DNA of 64,000 nucleotides from Malus domestica. Its lineage: Eukaryota > Streptophyta > Magnoliopsida > Rosales > Rosaceae. A program made the position numbers and the translations under genes. Location of the stretch: the NCBI RefSeq assembly GCF_042453785.1, contig NC_091674.1:30825501-30889500 (forward strand), read 5' to 3'. The notes beneath the pieces were generated by a model. The model did no database searches. It worked only from the letters and a program-made list of their open reading frames with translations, and was not told the origin of the DNA. This document shows positions 43,951 to 57,384 of the stretch, in pieces (within the stretch, counting starts at the first letter, position 1; the number at the start of each line of letters is the position of its first letter).

Positions 43951-44880
43951 ACTAGGAGGGTTAATTACTTTGTAAGAAAATAAAGCTCCATTTTATGGGA
44001 GCTTACTTGCATTTCAATACTCAACAAACAAACATCTCTTTTCATGCTTATGGTTTGCTTAATTAATCAGTTACGACTAGTTAGGTTAGTCCGATTTAAT
44101 TAGGTTGGTTAGATTAATTATACATTTTTCAAGAAAGTGTGAATTTTGGGAGGAAGACTGAGAAAAAGACAGCTCAAGTTTATTCACAAGAAAAGGTAAC
44201 CCCTCAAAATATAGTTGGCATTAACTGAGAAATCATGAGACCATCTGTCAATCTACACATTTTGGTCATGGTCGACAGCATTTTCTGATGGATCCGGTTC
44301 TCTCCTCTTCCGTTTTCCCTCCCCTTCAGTCTCTTCTTATTTGAATGTTCATGATTTAGCCACATAAATATCGTGTGTTGACTTCTTTATAAAGAAAGAA
44401 AAACAAAGAGGAAAATGAGAGAAGAAAAGAGGGAAGGGAAGAAGATTTAGAGGGGAGAGAAAAAGACCGAGGAAAATGATACCACCTTTACTTTTGTAGC
44501 TAGCTTTTTTTGGCTTATGATATTGAAGGCCGTCCTCTCCACCTCCCATGAATTCTTTTCCTTTTTGGATTACTAGGGACATTGGAAGAAGAAAACCGAA
44601 CACACTACCCCGGGTGTATGAGTACATATGCTTAATCACTTGAGTTATAAGTCTCTTATCGCTTAAGTTATTTTTTAGAGCATATATTTGATTCTATATT
44701 TCTGTAAAAGTTTTGCACAGTTATTTGAAAACTTTGATAATCTCTACCAACTAGGACAACTTTCCTGCCTAAGATTGAACCAAGAGTGAGCGATCCAAAG
44801 TTTATAAGAGTGGCACTACGAATGGCATGGTTTAAGTGACCCTACACAAGTTTTTCTCATTTTTATAGTACAGAGCAAGG

Positions 44881-45732
44881 TCACACCATGCTGGTGATTA
44901 GTTGGTATACATCAAATTATCCCTTTATCTGATACACACTACAAATTGCTTTGCCTTTGCAAAGCACAGATCTGATTCGTCTGCATTTGCTTTACTAAGT
45001 GGGCCAATTTAGTTCGAACGCAAAAAGAATTTAAATTCAAAGACCTTGTTTAGTTGTTTTATCATTAGCACAAACAGTCACATTAGCCTGCACGTTATAT
45101 CCAAATGGAAGCCCTACCATTGTGATCATAAAAACATAAACCTTTGTATGAATAAAGTCGTGTGTTGGAGCCGAAAAGATTCGGGTCCTCCGACTATTAT
45201 TTTTCGTTGTTGGGGAATTTAATATTTCTGGCGTACATCGCCATTTCATGAACATAGACTGAAAAGATTTTTAAATGTGCCCGAACTAGCAGGAGTTAGC
45301 CATATGTTATTATCAGGGAAGTGTTTTTTTGCTCAACTGTATCTAAACTTGTATAATAACATATGGTGCATGCATCCATATTCCGAACACACTGAAAATT
45401 CTCTCCATAGGCTGGACTGGCTGACCTTCCAGAGCACGGTTTTGCCACCGACAGCAGAGCACAGCGCTAGCAGGGCGGCACAGTCGGAACCCAAATCTGG
45501 TTTTGCAATGGGGAGCAAAACCAGCAGGTAGAAGAGAGAAAGGGAAAGCTTGGAATGCATTTCGGTGGTGTTTTTGGTGAATTGAGAAGGGGGCGGGGCG
45601 GCGCAGTGGGGGTTGGTTTTCCTGGGTTTTTCAAAGTTCATACAGTGTTTTGATGGTCGGGTTTCAGAGAAGGGGAGGAGATAGCTAGAAATACAAATAC
45701 AAAGCTCTCGTCACACCATGCTGGTGATTAGT
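44881..45732. repeat. 22 bp direct repeats bracketing a captured segment
   Basis: TCACACCATGCTGGTGATTA (plus GT) occurs exactly at 44881-44902 and 45711-45732. The 808 bp between them includes the RLK902-like fragment. This could be a long target duplication or a repair scar. Confidence 0.6.
45403..45690 (-). pseudogene. Truncated 5' copy of the RLK902-like gene
   Basis: The minus strand encodes a signal peptide and first exon start (MHSKLSLSLFYLLVLLPIA, then KPDLGSDCAALLALCSAVGG) matching residues ~1-55 of the receptor kinase at 33262-35756. Homology extends into its 5' leader (GGTTTTTCAAAGTTCATACA versus GGTTTTCAAAGATCATACAT). It stops at [10 protein letters not shown] of the parent; the CSWAGVNC cap, LRRs and kinase are absent. 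It is a gene fragment, not a working gene. Confidence 0.8.
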
Positions 45733-45737
45733 AAAGA

Positions 45738-45876
45738 TAATGCTAGGAAGACCAAATTTGCAAACCAAATAATGTGTCACTAATAGGAAATAAGTATGTT
45801 AATCAACACTTTAGTAATAATTCAATCATCAACATCCATATCATTTGATATACAGAATTTAATCTTCCTAGCATTA
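45738..45876. mobile_element. MITE, TAATGCTAGGAAGA ends
   Basis: Perfect 14 bp inverted ends (TAATGCTAGGAAGA / TCTTCCTAGCATTA). GATTAGT is present on both sides (45726-45732 and near 45879), which may be a target duplication. Same family as 38587-38753. Confidence 0.7.
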
Positions 45877-46286
45877 CCCGATTAGTTGATATATAGCAAC
45901 ATCGACGAACGCAGCGGAATAATCAGAAAAGCCTTAGACGAGCTTCTAAAACTGAAAACACACCAAAAACACAATCTCTGGAATCCACCAGATTGACTAA
46001 AACTCAAAAGTTTAATTGATCTGAAATCTGAAAGTTACAGCAAAGAACTAGGGTTTATATAGCCATCAACTCCTAATCCCATGATAACGAAATGAAAGAA
46101 AAGATCGAATTGCCATATCAATTTCAAACAGAAACTCTAACATCAATTTAAAGCAGGGAAAAGATCGTCAAGAACAATCTGATGTTTAACAGAAACCTAA
46201 TAACACGGATAATTAAAACCATGATATTTGCTTTAAAGCTCCAACAAGATAGAAAAGTAACACAAAATCTGTTGGAAGTGGTAGAT

Positions 46287-47621
<1,335 letters not shown>

Positions 47622-47726
47622 GGCGACGGCGGGTTCGTATGGAGATGACTCTGCAGTGGAGCAGAAGCGGCCTCTCAGTAGAACCCTAGAAGAGGCACTT
47701 GCGTCAGCTGTTACATGGGTTACCTT

Positions 47727-47755
47727 TTAGGGTTTTTGTCGATTGAACTTGGGCT
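47727..47755 (-). promoter_or_regulatory. Telo-box and site II element of the eL42 promoter
   Basis: On the minus strand AAACCCTAA (47735-47727) and AGCCCA (47755-47750) lie ~105-135 bp before the ATG. These two motifs together are typical of plant ribosomal-protein promoters and bind telobox- and TCP-type factors. Confidence 0.6.
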
Positions 47756-48203
47756 CGGGTCTAGGTCCACCTCGATCAGCCCGTAAAATCACCCTGCCCA
47801 CTATTTTGACTAATTTTTTAGGGTATTTGGGACTCTGTCAAGTCGTGGTGTTATTGTTTCACTCAAATAATTATAGGAGAGTGACTTTTACGTAGATTTC
47901 ACTCCATAAACAAAGAATAGTACACCAGTCGCCGTGTACCCGACACAAAAACTTCTCCACTATTACGTACATCACAAAAACTAGAGTTGATTAGTGTGTT
48001 GTCTCGGTGAATTCCGAGCTCAAATCACTCTCCTCGTAAAGACTAGATGATATCCGAATTTTTTCTCGACAATCAAGACCATGAAATACAGTTGGACGAG
48101 AGAGGAAAGGGCGTAGATTGCAGGGCAAATCCTAAAATCCAATGTATAACGTTGTATGTAAAAACTACATTATAGTTAGCAACGTCAGGACTTTGTATTT
48201 CTA
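47756..48203. other. Intergenic between DnaJ 3' end and eL42 promoter
   Basis: About 450 bp of unique-looking sequence holding the distal eL42 promoter and the DnaJ 3' UTR. No gene or repeat is recognised. Confidence 0.4.
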
Positions 48204-51200
48204 TCAACGTTGTTCTTTTTTTGTTCTACGAGTGCGAGGAGAACCATCTTTTTGCTGTAATAAAGTGAGGTTACCGGTCTTTCCCATGACGGTACAAATA
48301 CAAGTTACGACTAAAACTGTAAAAATTGATGCCATATGCAACGGATCCGGCTGGAATGAGCCCCATAATAACGGTGGCCTGTCCACGCTGACTGATGCAA
48401 ATCCCTCTCCCGACTGCCTCTTCCTGCGAAATGAGCAAATGGTTAAGAGAGGCTAGTGTGTATGCAAGATGAGTTCAGAACATATAGAAAAGAACTCGAC
48501 TGAGGCATACCCCAACACGCCCTTTATCGAGTCCCACAGGGATGCAGAACGTTTAGTTGCCTGGCTTGACGCATTGGTTCTATGCTTGCCAAAGTTCCTA
48601 TCTCGTATCCCTGAAATAAGCATGAAATTAATCCTACTACGGTTTTTCAACTAGATAGATGTTGATAAGAGTATGAAACCTATACCGGTGCCTTTAGAAG
48701 CAGCTGAATGACCTTCTCTAGATGCTTTAAGCGAAGCCAGTTCTTCGACAAGTGCACGTTCCTTATCACTGTCATTAAAATTACAATAAATTCCAACGAA
48801 GAACAAAATGCAAGGTATTGGGATATCAAGCTGGATGCCAAGTTCAACTAATAAGTTTAAATTATAGGAAAGAAGGGAGCATAACATAGTTTAAGGATAC
48901 CAACCTGATTATCTTTGGGATCAGAACATTGACAGTAAAATGATGATCTCCTCGAGAAGAAGGTCTGTTGATGTCTGGAACCCCCATGCGTCGCAACTTT
49001 ACCGTCTCTCCAGGCTGAATTCCAGAAGGAATCTGAAGCTCTTTCAAGCCTTCAACAGTTTCAACCTGACGTTATATCACAATTTCCATGTCATACAACT
49101 TATACCAAATAATAGAACATTGATATTCATAGACCCTCACTGAGAGATAAAGCTAGGATTACCTTTATAACGGTCCCTAAAATGGCTTCGGTATAATCAA
49201 TATTGATTTTTGAGTACAGATTGAGACCATCTCTTCGAATTCCAGCCTTTTCATCTACATGGAGTACTATGTAGACATCTCCAACTTTACCCCTGCCAAA
49301 TGCAGATGACAAAGAAATTAGCGCAGAGCTTGCCTTATTATCAAGTCACATACAGCAACATTCGTGAACAAGTATAATCACACAAACTCTAAAAAGGTGT
49401 AACATAAAAGTGCATGCCATGGGTAGAGATCAGAAAACGTTGGTGTTTTATTTGGAATTTGTATCCGTCGTAAAGGTAGATTGTTTTCAAACGCATTGGA
49501 TTAACAACCACTTAGGACAGAAATCAACAACTAGACTATATGAGCAAAACATATTTGACGTATGCTTAAATTGGAACTGTGTATAAACCTTTTCTTATCC
49601 AAATTCCCCTCCCCTTGAATTTGCATTGTGGCTCCATCATTAACACCGGCTGGAATGCTTATGCTCATAGCTCTTTTTGACTGCACTTGTCCTTTGCCAC
49701 TGCATCTTTGGCAAGGATCAGTGATTATTCTACCATCACCACCACACTTTGAGCAGGTTGATACCTATTAATAAAAAAATATCATCTATGAAGCACATCT
49801 CTAAGACGTATAGTGTAATCTTGAAAGGATGATAGGAAGAAAGAAATCTACGGTGTCTATGTTATGAGGCTAAGAAAATTTATGCATAAGACCATCTCCA
49901 ACCAAAAGGGCTAAATATAAACCCGTCTTGAATTATAGACCTGCAAAAAATTATTTTTAAATGACCAATGTCAGGCCATACTCATACACCATCTCCAACC
50001 GGAGGGGCTAAACATAGCCCCCTTAATAATTTATTAGTTTTAAGTTTATACTTTAAATTTATTGGTTAATTTGATTAAACTAACTTTGGATGTTTTTAAA
50101 TCTAACTGTTGAATTTGAATCAATTATTGCATTTGAGGAGCTGGGCACCAAAAAAGGGCTAAGAGGGGCTACATTTGGCTAGCCTAATGCCCTTTTGGCT
50201 AAGTAATGGCCTGGTGGGCTCCACATAATTATAGGCTAGCCATCGGTTGGAGATAAGTTTTTGGGCAAATCAGGCCAGCTTTTGGACCTTTAGCCCTTTC
50301 GATTGGAGATGGCCTAACTGGACTTAATGCGGTTTCAATGACTTTTAATGTTAAAACAGGTCTGTTTACCTGCGAAATCATTCCAAATGGTGTTTTCTGA
50401 GTTTTCATCACCCCTCCTCTTCCTCCACAACCAGTACATGATTTTATGCCTTTATCAGATTTAGCACCTGTTCCACCGCAGTCATCACATGTCTCAACAC
50501 AAGAAACTTGGATTTCTCTCTGTACCCCAAAAATGGATTCTTCAAAGCTCAAATACAGATCGTACCTGCAACATGAAAGTTAAAAGAAAAGCCAATAAAA
50601 CATAAATTTATGTGCCTTCATAAAGATAATTCAACAGTACGAGTGCCGCTAGACAGTTACCGAATGTCAAGACCCTGGTTTCCCCTGTTGCTGAAATTGA
50701 AGTTCATGCCTCCTGATTCACCCCTTCCTCCAAACATCCCATCCGAACCTCCAAAGAATGTATCAAAAATGTCAAAAGGATCCACCTATTGAACGTTGAT
50801 GGTTCCATTAGCATGCAGTTAAACTAGTTATTTCCTTCACTAGAAAAGCAACCAAAATTAAATTATTAAGTACAATACATGTTCCCGTGTCTGTATTACT
50901 CAGAAGACCAAGAAGATCTTACCCCTGATGGACCCATGGTTGAGGAACCATAGTCTCCCTGTAAACCTGCTTCACCAAAGCGATCATATAAAGACCTTTT
51001 CCCATCATCTGATAGGACCTACAAAGATTCTTCATTAGAATATGAATGATGGGTTCATAGAACAACAGTCAAATCAATAAATGATGATAAATGAATGAAA
51101 AAAAAAAACCATCTTGTACTGAAAATTGATACCTAAAGAACAACGGAAATGCGAAGACGAAGAGAAAAATGACAATGCAGCAACATTGAAGAAGAAAAAC

Positions 51201-51898
51201 TAGAAATCGTAAATTGTAATACCTCATATGCAGCACTAATCTCTTTGAACTTGTCCTCAGCTCCACCGCCCTTGTCCGGATGATACTGCTCCAAGTTACA
51301 ACATTTCCGACATCAAATTTCAATTCACCTTAAACTGGGATTATATTATATCATCTCCCCTATCATGCCTAATTACAACATAATTAACACCAAAATCACC
51401 GCCTTCCGGACGAAAAATCTAAAGCTTTCGCTAACCGCAACCCTTTCGAGCATATCAAGCAGCTTAAAACCAGCTTAGCTTACAGTGCTAAATTGGGTTT
51501 CGAACTATCCAACTTCAAACTTGTAAAAATCTTTTCTTTGGCTTCAATTTCTAGGCAAATAACACGCATTGTGACATTAGCAATAAGAAGTAGCTAACCT
51601 TTCGGGCGAGATTTCGATAAGCGGACTTGATCTCCTGCAGCGTGGCGGTTCTGGGGACGTTGAGAGTCTTATAGTAATCGGTTCCGGCGGCTCTGATGGC
51701 CAAACGAGCCCCGCGCGGGGGATTGGCGCGGAGGAAAGAAGCGGAATTGGGTTGGAAGATTGGGTTTTTACTTCTGGCGAAGAATGTAGAAGCGGCGGAG
51801 CTGAGGGCGGAGCAGCTCAAAGAATAGGGCGGAAGTGGAACCGCGGAGTTGGGATTTGGCGGGAAATTGGAGATGCAGGTGGTTTGGAGTACGGGCAT
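48204..51898 (-). CDS. Plastid-type DnaJ (Hsp40, type I) co-chaperone
   Basis: J-domain co-chaperone of Hsp70, probably in the chloroplast; counterpart of Arabidopsis At3g17830. Eleven exons: 51599-51898, 51223-51285, 50923-51018, 50661-50785, 50370-50565, 49589-49764, 49163-49292, 48905-49065, 48686-48768, 48511-48610, 48204-48423, giving 549 residues. N-terminal ~70 residues are Ser/Ala/Pro-rich, like a transit peptide. J domain [33 protein letters not shown] (HPD kept). Gly/Phe stretch (FGGSDGMFGGRG). Four zinc repeats CDDCGGTG, CTGCGGRG, CSKCGGDG, CQRCSGKG. C-terminal substrate domain, then an extension with a hydrophobic segment (MASIFTVLVVTCICTVMG) that may anchor it to a membrane. Intron 5 holds a MITE. 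Confidence 0.93.
49889..50314. mobile_element. MITE in DnaJ intron 5 (CCATCTCCAACC ends)
   Basis: Begins GACCATCTCCAACC and ends GATTGGAGATGGCC. Inner inverted copies CCATCTCCAACCGG (49990) and CATCGGTTGGAGAT (50241) and repeated AGGGGCTA/TAGCCC phrases suggest nested subterminal repeats. A second member is cut by the window end at 63695. Confidence 0.7.
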
Positions 51899-52190
51899 AC
51901 TTCGGTTTTTGAGATTGAAAATGGACGGTGGAGATGGTTCGATGGAGATTAGGAGGGTTTGGGGGTTTTGCAGAGGTTTTAGGGTTTAGGGATTACGCTG
52001 AAGAAGAAGTAGAAGATGGTCAGACTGTCAGAAGTCGGAATGAACAAAAGTTTGGACCCCAATTGGCAAATATTTTCACATACGACAAACAACATTGAGG
52101 CAGAAAGTCTGTTTTACCCTACTAGAGCATCAAAATAGTGGGGCATAATTGACCTTTTGTGATCCATTTGTGAACTGATCATTTGAAAGC

Positions 52191-52221
<31 letters not shown>

Positions 52222-52664
52222 TGAACTTGCAAGTTTTCACTTCAACTCAAAGCTTGCTCAATCTTGTTCTTCTGCCGCCGTATCCGCCGTGTTATAAATT
52301 GAGCAGCATTTGTATCAACGGTTTTTGTTTTTGTTTTCTTTTCTATGATGGAGGAAAGAAATTTCGGTTGGGCTATTAGTATAGCTCTCAGGTTGGGAAG
52401 GACTATCGTGAAGTAAGGTGAGACCAAAACAAACAAAGGAAAGTATCGACACTACCAAGTCCCAACCAGCAGCCCAGTGAGTGCAAACAAGTCTATCACA
52501 TAATCCTTCAGTTGAGTTGCAGCATGTGAAAAATGCAGGAGGACTCATCCAAAAGTATCAGTCATATGCTACCTACTCGGATAAACATGTCTCCGACGCT
52601 ACTCTCCCAGAAATTCCACCTAAGGTCAAAAGACTCAAATCTACGACAACTAGAGCTAGGTGCT
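51899..52664. other. DnaJ upstream region and possible orphan coding segment
   Basis: A telo-box-like TTTAGGGTTTAGGG at 51977-51990 lies in the DnaJ 5' region. A T27 tract covers 52193-52219. The plus-strand frame 52481-52675 (residues such as KNAGGLIQKYQSYATYSDKH) is open up to the Copia insertion and has a coding-like composition, but I do not recognise it. Confidence 0.3.
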
Positions 52665-52669
52665 CTTGT

Positions 52670-52941
52670 TGTTAAGCAACATATTAAGTTGCAGTAATAT
52701 AATATCACAGAGAAGATGAAGAGGTTTTAGAGATAGAAAGATAGAGAGAGAAATGAATTATATTTCTGTACTACAAAGTTACTGAATTACTCTACTTACA
52801 ATTGTTATATAGTTATCTATATTACTTCTTCACTAAGACACCTTATCCTACTTATAACAACCATACTGATCTTATAACAACCACACTGATCTCTTGACAC
52901 ATGTCAATGTATCTAACCATCTATTATCTATACTGTTAACA
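52670..52941 (-). repeat. 3' LTR of the Copia element
   Basis: 272 bp, TG...CA ends. It lies after the RNase H end of the polyprotein in minus-strand reading. Confidence 0.93.
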
Positions 52942-54138
52942 TCCTCCCTCAAGCTCAGGAGAAGGACCACGAAGCCTGAGATTGCAGCAATGAGCACGAA
53001 AAAGTGGTGCAGATAGGCCCTTTGTCAGAATATCAGCAAATTGCTCATTAGAGGAAACAAACTGCATTTGAAGTAACTGTTGGGCAACCCTGTCACGAAC
53101 AAAATGGATATCAATCTCAATATGTTTGGTTCGTTGATGCATCACTGGATTACAAGTCAGAGCAATAGCCGAGAGGTTATCACAAAACATAATGGATGGA
53201 GTCGAAACTGTAATCTGCAGAAAAGTGAGAATCTGTCTTATCCAATCAAGCTCAGCTGCTATTGTAGCAATGGCACGATACTCAGCTTCAGTAGAAGAGC
53301 GAGAGACAGTGTTCTGCTTCTTTGATGACCACGAAATGGGATTAGAACCCAAGAAAACAACCAAACCTGTTGTAGAGCGTCGATCATTCGGATCCCCTGC
53401 CCAGTCCGCATCACTAAATGCATTTAACTCCAAGTCGCCCTTTGTATATTGAAGACCATAATGTTGAGTGCCATTAAGATACCGTAATATCCTTTTGACA
53501 GCCAAGTAATGAGACTCCATGGGACACTGCATGAACTGAGCAACCTGATGTACCGAAAAAGCAATATCAGGTCTTGTGAAAGTTAGATACTGTAAGGCGC
53601 CCACTATACTTCTGTACAATGGAGGATTGTCAAATGGTATGCCATCATCCTTAAGAAGGCGATGAGAAGGCAGACAAGGAGTAGCACAAGACTTGGACTG
53701 ATGCATTTCTGTCTTTGTCAATAAATCGGTGACATATCTATGCTGAGACAGAAACAACCCTTCTGTATTGGTTGTGATTTGAACACCAAGGAAATAATGG
53801 AGTGGTCCCAGATCCTTGATATCAAATTCTGTAGCCAACGCAGAAATGAGCTCTGGAATTACAGAAATGGCACTGCCAGTGATGATGATATCATCCACAT
53901 AGAGAAGAAAAAGTACTATTCCAGAAGAAGTATGTTTGACAAACAATGAAGTGTCGGCATAAGTTGTGTGAAATCCCAAGGAAGGCAAGAACTTAGTAAA
54001 TCTCTCATTCCATGCCCGGGGAGCTTGTTTGAGACCGTATAAAGACTTGTGAAGTTTACACACTGAGGATGAATAGATAGGGTCTACAAACCCCGGAAGC
54101 TGCGCCATATACACTTCTTCTTCCAAAATACCATGCAA
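52936..54138 (-). CDS. Copia polyprotein, C-terminal part (reverse transcriptase, RNase H)
   Basis: Four hundred residues from an internal Met, in the same frame as the longer upstream part. It holds RT motifs KLHKSLYGLKQAPRAW and LLYVDDIIITG (the catalytic Asp pair), then RT thumb and RNase H (NAFSDADWAGDPNDRRSTTG, SSTEAEYRAIA, HIEIDIHFVRD). The stop codon overlaps the 3' LTR edge. Only one in-frame TAG (54160-54162) separates it from the gag-protease-integrase part, so it is a split of one gene. Confidence 0.92.
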   Translation of the reverse strand: MHGILEEEVYMAQLPGFVDPIYSSSVCKLHKSLYGLKQAPRAWNERFTKFLPSLGFHTTYADTSLFVKHTSSGIVLFLLYVDDIIITGSAISVIPELISALATEFDIKDLGPLHYFLGVQITTNTEGLFLSQHRYVTDLLTKTEMHQSKSCATPCLPSHRLLKDDGIPFDNPPLYRSIVGALQYLTFTRPDIAFSVHQVAQFMQCPMESHYLAVKRILRYLNGTQHYGLQYTKGDLELNAFSDADWAGDPNDRRSTTGLVVFLGSNPISWSSKKQNTVSRSSTEAEYRAIATIAAELDWIRQILTFLQITVSTPSIMFCDNLSAIALTCNPVMHQRTKHIEIDIHFVRDRVAQQLLQMQFVSSNEQFADILTKGLSAPLFRAHCCNLRLRGPSPELEGGC

Positions 54139-54159
54139 AAAAGCATTTTTGACATCGAG

Positions 54160-57100
54160 CTACCGTAAACCCCAACCATAATGTGCAGCTAAGGCAAGAA
54201 CAAGACGTACTGTAGTAGGCTTAACAACAGGACTGAAGGTTTCACCATAATCGATTCCTGCCTCTTGATTGAACCCCTTGGCCACAAGCCGAGCCTTGTA
54301 TCTCGAAATGGTACCATCAACATGTCTCTTGATCTTAAAAACCCACTTGCACCCCACAAGGTTTCTGTTTGATGGTAAAAGAACTAAGGACCAAGTTTTC
54401 TGGGAATGCAAGGCTTGTAGTTCCTCCTCCATGGCTTTATACCAAACTGGCGATTTAAGAGCAGATTTATAAGACAGTGGTTCAATCTGAGATAAGTCAA
54501 CGTCTGTAGTTGGAGAAGTCAGAGCACTAAATGCTTTCTTCTTGACAATACCACTCTTCGATCGTGTTTGCATAGGATGCAAGTTAAATGGAGGTAGAGG
54601 AAGAATGACTTGTAAACTTTCTGGAAGAAACTCAGGAGCCACAGGAATGGAAGGAGAAGTACACTGAGGGACATTGCAAGTAATGGGGGAGCTGATGTCG
54701 TCGGTTGCTGTTGGCTGAGACAGTTCAGGTGCAGGAGAAAGATTGGAAGATCTAGGAGTGGCAGTAGCAGTGCGAGGTATAACACTAAGGCTAGGCACGG
54801 ATGAATTAGATGACACTCCAACAAGCAGGTTATCCCGTGTAATAGACACTGGATTCATTGGTATTTTAGGAACAGACTGTGAAGTAGAAACAGATGACTT
54901 TTGGACAAGAGAGGAATAAGGGAAATCACACTCATCAAATATAACATGTCGTGAAATATAAATTCTCTTTGAGCTAACTTCAAAACAGATGTACCCCTTG
55001 TATTTAGATGCATAACCCAGAAAGATACATAATTTGGTTTTAGGTTGCAGCTTGTTACTAGTATAAGGCTTTAAGAATGGGAAACATGCACAACCAAAGA
55101 TTCTAAGGTGTTGAACATCTGGAACTGAATTGAACAGAACCTCAAATGGTGACTGATTATTTGTAGTTGAAGAAGGCATCCTATTTATAAGGTATATCGC
55201 AGTTTGACAAGCAAATGACCAGAAAGATGCTGGAAGATGTGCATTCTGTAACAATGTGATGGAGGTTTCAACTACATGCCTATGTTTGCGTTCTGCCAGC
55301 CCATTTTGTTCTAGAGTATGGGGACAAGAGATTTGATGAGTGATCCCTTTATCTAACAGAAAAGATTGAAGAGTGTGACTTGTATATTCCCCACCCCCAT
55401 CACTTTGTAAAGTTTTAACAGAAACTGCAAAGTGATTAAAAATGAACTGATAGAAACCAATGAACACAGAGCAGACTTCACTTTTATTATGTAGAGGAAA
55501 AAGCCAACAATATCGAGTACACTCATCAATGAATGTCACGTAGTATTTAAAACCATCAATAGAGGTACAAGGAGCAGGGCCCCAGACATCACTATGAACT
55601 ATTTGAAAAGGATTTACAGCCTTAGACACAGAGGATGAAAATGGGAGCTTGCTGAATTTTCCTTGTAAACAAGAATGACACACAGAAGATGAGACATCAT
55701 AGGGGACTGAGATATTGGACGTTCTAAGAATAGTAAACAAAATGGAATTGGATGGGTGACCTAGTCTGCTATGCCATAAATTGGAATGTACTTTCTGTCC
55801 AAGAAATGCAGTTGTAGAGGCTTGATTCTGAATTGCAGCTGGTCTTGACATTGGTAGTGGATATAACCCATTACTGCACTGGCCCTTGTACAGAATCCTC
55901 CCTGTGGCTTTGTCCTGAATCCAGAAAGTAAAAGCATCAAAGATTAGCCAACAATGGTTATCTAGACAAATTCTGTGCACAGACAACAAATTCTGAGTAA
56001 TTTTGGGAACATATAAAATGGAATTAAGCTTCAAATTTTGAGTAGGGGTCCGAATGATAGAAGAACCAATGTGTGAAATGGGTAAACCTGCACCATTCGC
56101 AGTTTGAATGGTCTCTGTGGATGAGAATGAAGTAGCCAAGGAAAGATTCTGTAAGTCTGCAGTGAGGTGATTTGTTGCCCCTGAATCTGTAATCCAGAAC
56201 TGCTGAGATGAATCATTTGATGGTGGAGTGGATGAGGAAGAGTTTACATGCATTGCCGTCATTTGAGAAGCAGAACCAGAAATATTGGCATTTCGAAAAT
56301 GACAGAACTGAGCAGTGTGATTCTTCTTGCCACATATTTGACAACCATCAACTACAACAACATCAGTATTTCGAAACCGACAGGTATCAGCAAGGTGACC
56401 AAATTTTCCACATATTTGGCAAGCTGATTGGGTTGGAGGGGCACCAAGAATACCAGGAGCAGGAGTTGTATAGGTATTTCGTGAATTCCCAAATCGAGAA
56501 TTAGTATTATAGTTGAATTTTCCTCGACCCTTGTTCTTGATGTAATTATTCTTGAAATATGTATGTTGCTGAAGTGGGACACCAGAGACACCAGAAGATT
56601 GATGTGGTGAATACCCGGGACTTGGATTGGCAGAAACCCCTTGACTATGACCACCAGATTCAGAGTTCTTGGCAATCATGGCAGACAAAAATGGCGTAAC
56701 AGCTGTATTCTCAATCATTGCTTCTTCAGCAAGCAACTGAGACCTCAGATCCTTAAGAGAAATAACATTCTCTCGACCTCGAATGATAGACCGGATGGTA
56801 TTATATTCTCCCGATAAGCCATTAAGAGTGAGAATGACAATATCATCATCCTCGAAATGAACTCCGGCAGCTGCCAAATAATCACGAGCAGCCTTGATCC
56901 TCTGCAAGAATTGAGATATAGAATCAGGGCCTTTCTTGATATTCTGTAACTCAGACTTCATCTGGAATATGGTTGCACGAGTAACAACAGAAAATTGCTC
57001 CTTGAGACGAATCCATAGATCCCGAGCACTGGTGCTTCCAATGACACATGAAATAGCGGATGGAGAAAGGGTGACAGTAATAAGCTGCATCAAAGCTCGA

Positions 57101-57384
57101 TCATGCATCTTCCAGATCTTGTATGCATCTGTTTCAATTCGGGACGAGGAATCTCCAGAATCTAAATCAGAATCGCCAGACCCAGAAGAGCCAAACTGTG
57201 CAGGACAAGGACTAGAACCATCCAAGAACCCCATAATTCCATGACCTTCAAGTAGGAATTGCATCTGAAAGTGCCATGTGAGGTAGTTGGAATCATCAAG
57301 CTTCACAGTCACCGACGTAGGAACGGTGGAGATAAGAGATGTGATAGGCGATTGCACAATTTGTAGTTGATTGGCAGTCACCAT
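54160..57384 (-). CDS. Copia polyprotein, N-terminal part (gag, protease, integrase, RT start)
   Basis: 1074 residues: gag with UBN2-type N-terminus ([20 protein letters not shown]), two CCHC zinc knuckles ([28 protein letters not shown], ~325-365), protease [11 protein letters not shown] (~400), GAG-pre-integrase [10 protein letters not shown], integrase (HSDVWGPAP, a DD-E-type core with [11 protein letters not shown]), and the start of RT ([30 protein letters not shown]). It ends at an in-frame TAG just before the LDVKNAFL RT motif. Apart from this the frame is open, consistent with recent activity. Confidence 0.93.
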   Translation of the reverse strand: MVTANQLQIVQSPITSLISTVPTSVTVKLDDSNYLTWHFQMQFLLEGHGIMGFLDGSSPCPAQFGSSGSGDSDLDSGDSSSRIETDAYKIWKMHDRALMQLITVTLSPSAISCVIGSTSARDLWIRLKEQFSVVTRATIFQMKSELQNIKKGPDSISQFLQRIKAARDYLAAAGVHFEDDDIVILTLNGLSGEYNTIRSIIRGRENVISLKDLRSQLLAEEAMIENTAVTPFLSAMIAKNSESGGHSQGVSANPSPGYSPHQSSGVSGVPLQQHTYFKNNYIKNKGRGKFNYNTNSRFGNSRNTYTTPAPGILGAPPTQSACQICGKFGHLADTCRFRNTDVVVVDGCQICGKKNHTAQFCHFRNANISGSASQMTAMHVNSSSSTPPSNDSSQQFWITDSGATNHLTADLQNLSLATSFSSTETIQTANGAGLPISHIGSSIIRTPTQNLKLNSILYVPKITQNLLSVHRICLDNHCWLIFDAFTFWIQDKATGRILYKGQCSNGLYPLPMSRPAAIQNQASTTAFLGQKVHSNLWHSRLGHPSNSILFTILRTSNISVPYDVSSSVCHSCLQGKFSKLPFSSSVSKAVNPFQIVHSDVWGPAPCTSIDGFKYYVTFIDECTRYCWLFPLHNKSEVCSVFIGFYQFIFNHFAVSVKTLQSDGGGEYTSHTLQSFLLDKGITHQISCPHTLEQNGLAERKHRHVVETSITLLQNAHLPASFWSFACQTAIYLINRMPSSTTNNQSPFEVLFNSVPDVQHLRIFGCACFPFLKPYTSNKLQPKTKLCIFLGYASKYKGYICFEVSSKRIYISRHVIFDECDFPYSSLVQKSSVSTSQSVPKIPMNPVSITRDNLLVGVSSNSSVPSLSVIPRTATATPRSSNLSPAPELSQPTATDDISSPITCNVPQCTSPSIPVAPEFLPESLQVILPLPPFNLHPMQTRSKSGIVKKKAFSALTSPTTDVDLSQIEPLSYKSALKSPVWYKAMEEELQALHSQKTWSLVLLPSNRNLVGCKWVFKIKRHVDGTISRYKARLVAKGFNQEAGIDYGETFSPVVKPTTVRLVLALAAHYGWGLR

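Larger units (their letters stand above)
41153..46286. other. Gene-poor intergenic region
   Basis: AT-rich DNA with repeats listed separately: microsatellites at 43.1 kb, a broken RLK902-like 5' end at 45.4 kb and MITEs. An open frame at 44349-44639 (minus, 96 codons) has Phe/Pro-rich sequence and no recognised family, so it is not called as a gene. A TATA-like ATTATAAAAGGAGG at 42938-42951 precedes a CT/CA repeat, but no coding follows. Confidence 0.4.

Noticed and set aside
44349-44639. 96-codon minus-strand open frame in the gene-poor region
   Set aside because: No known motif, no splice or promoter support, low-complexity Phe/Leu/Pro content.
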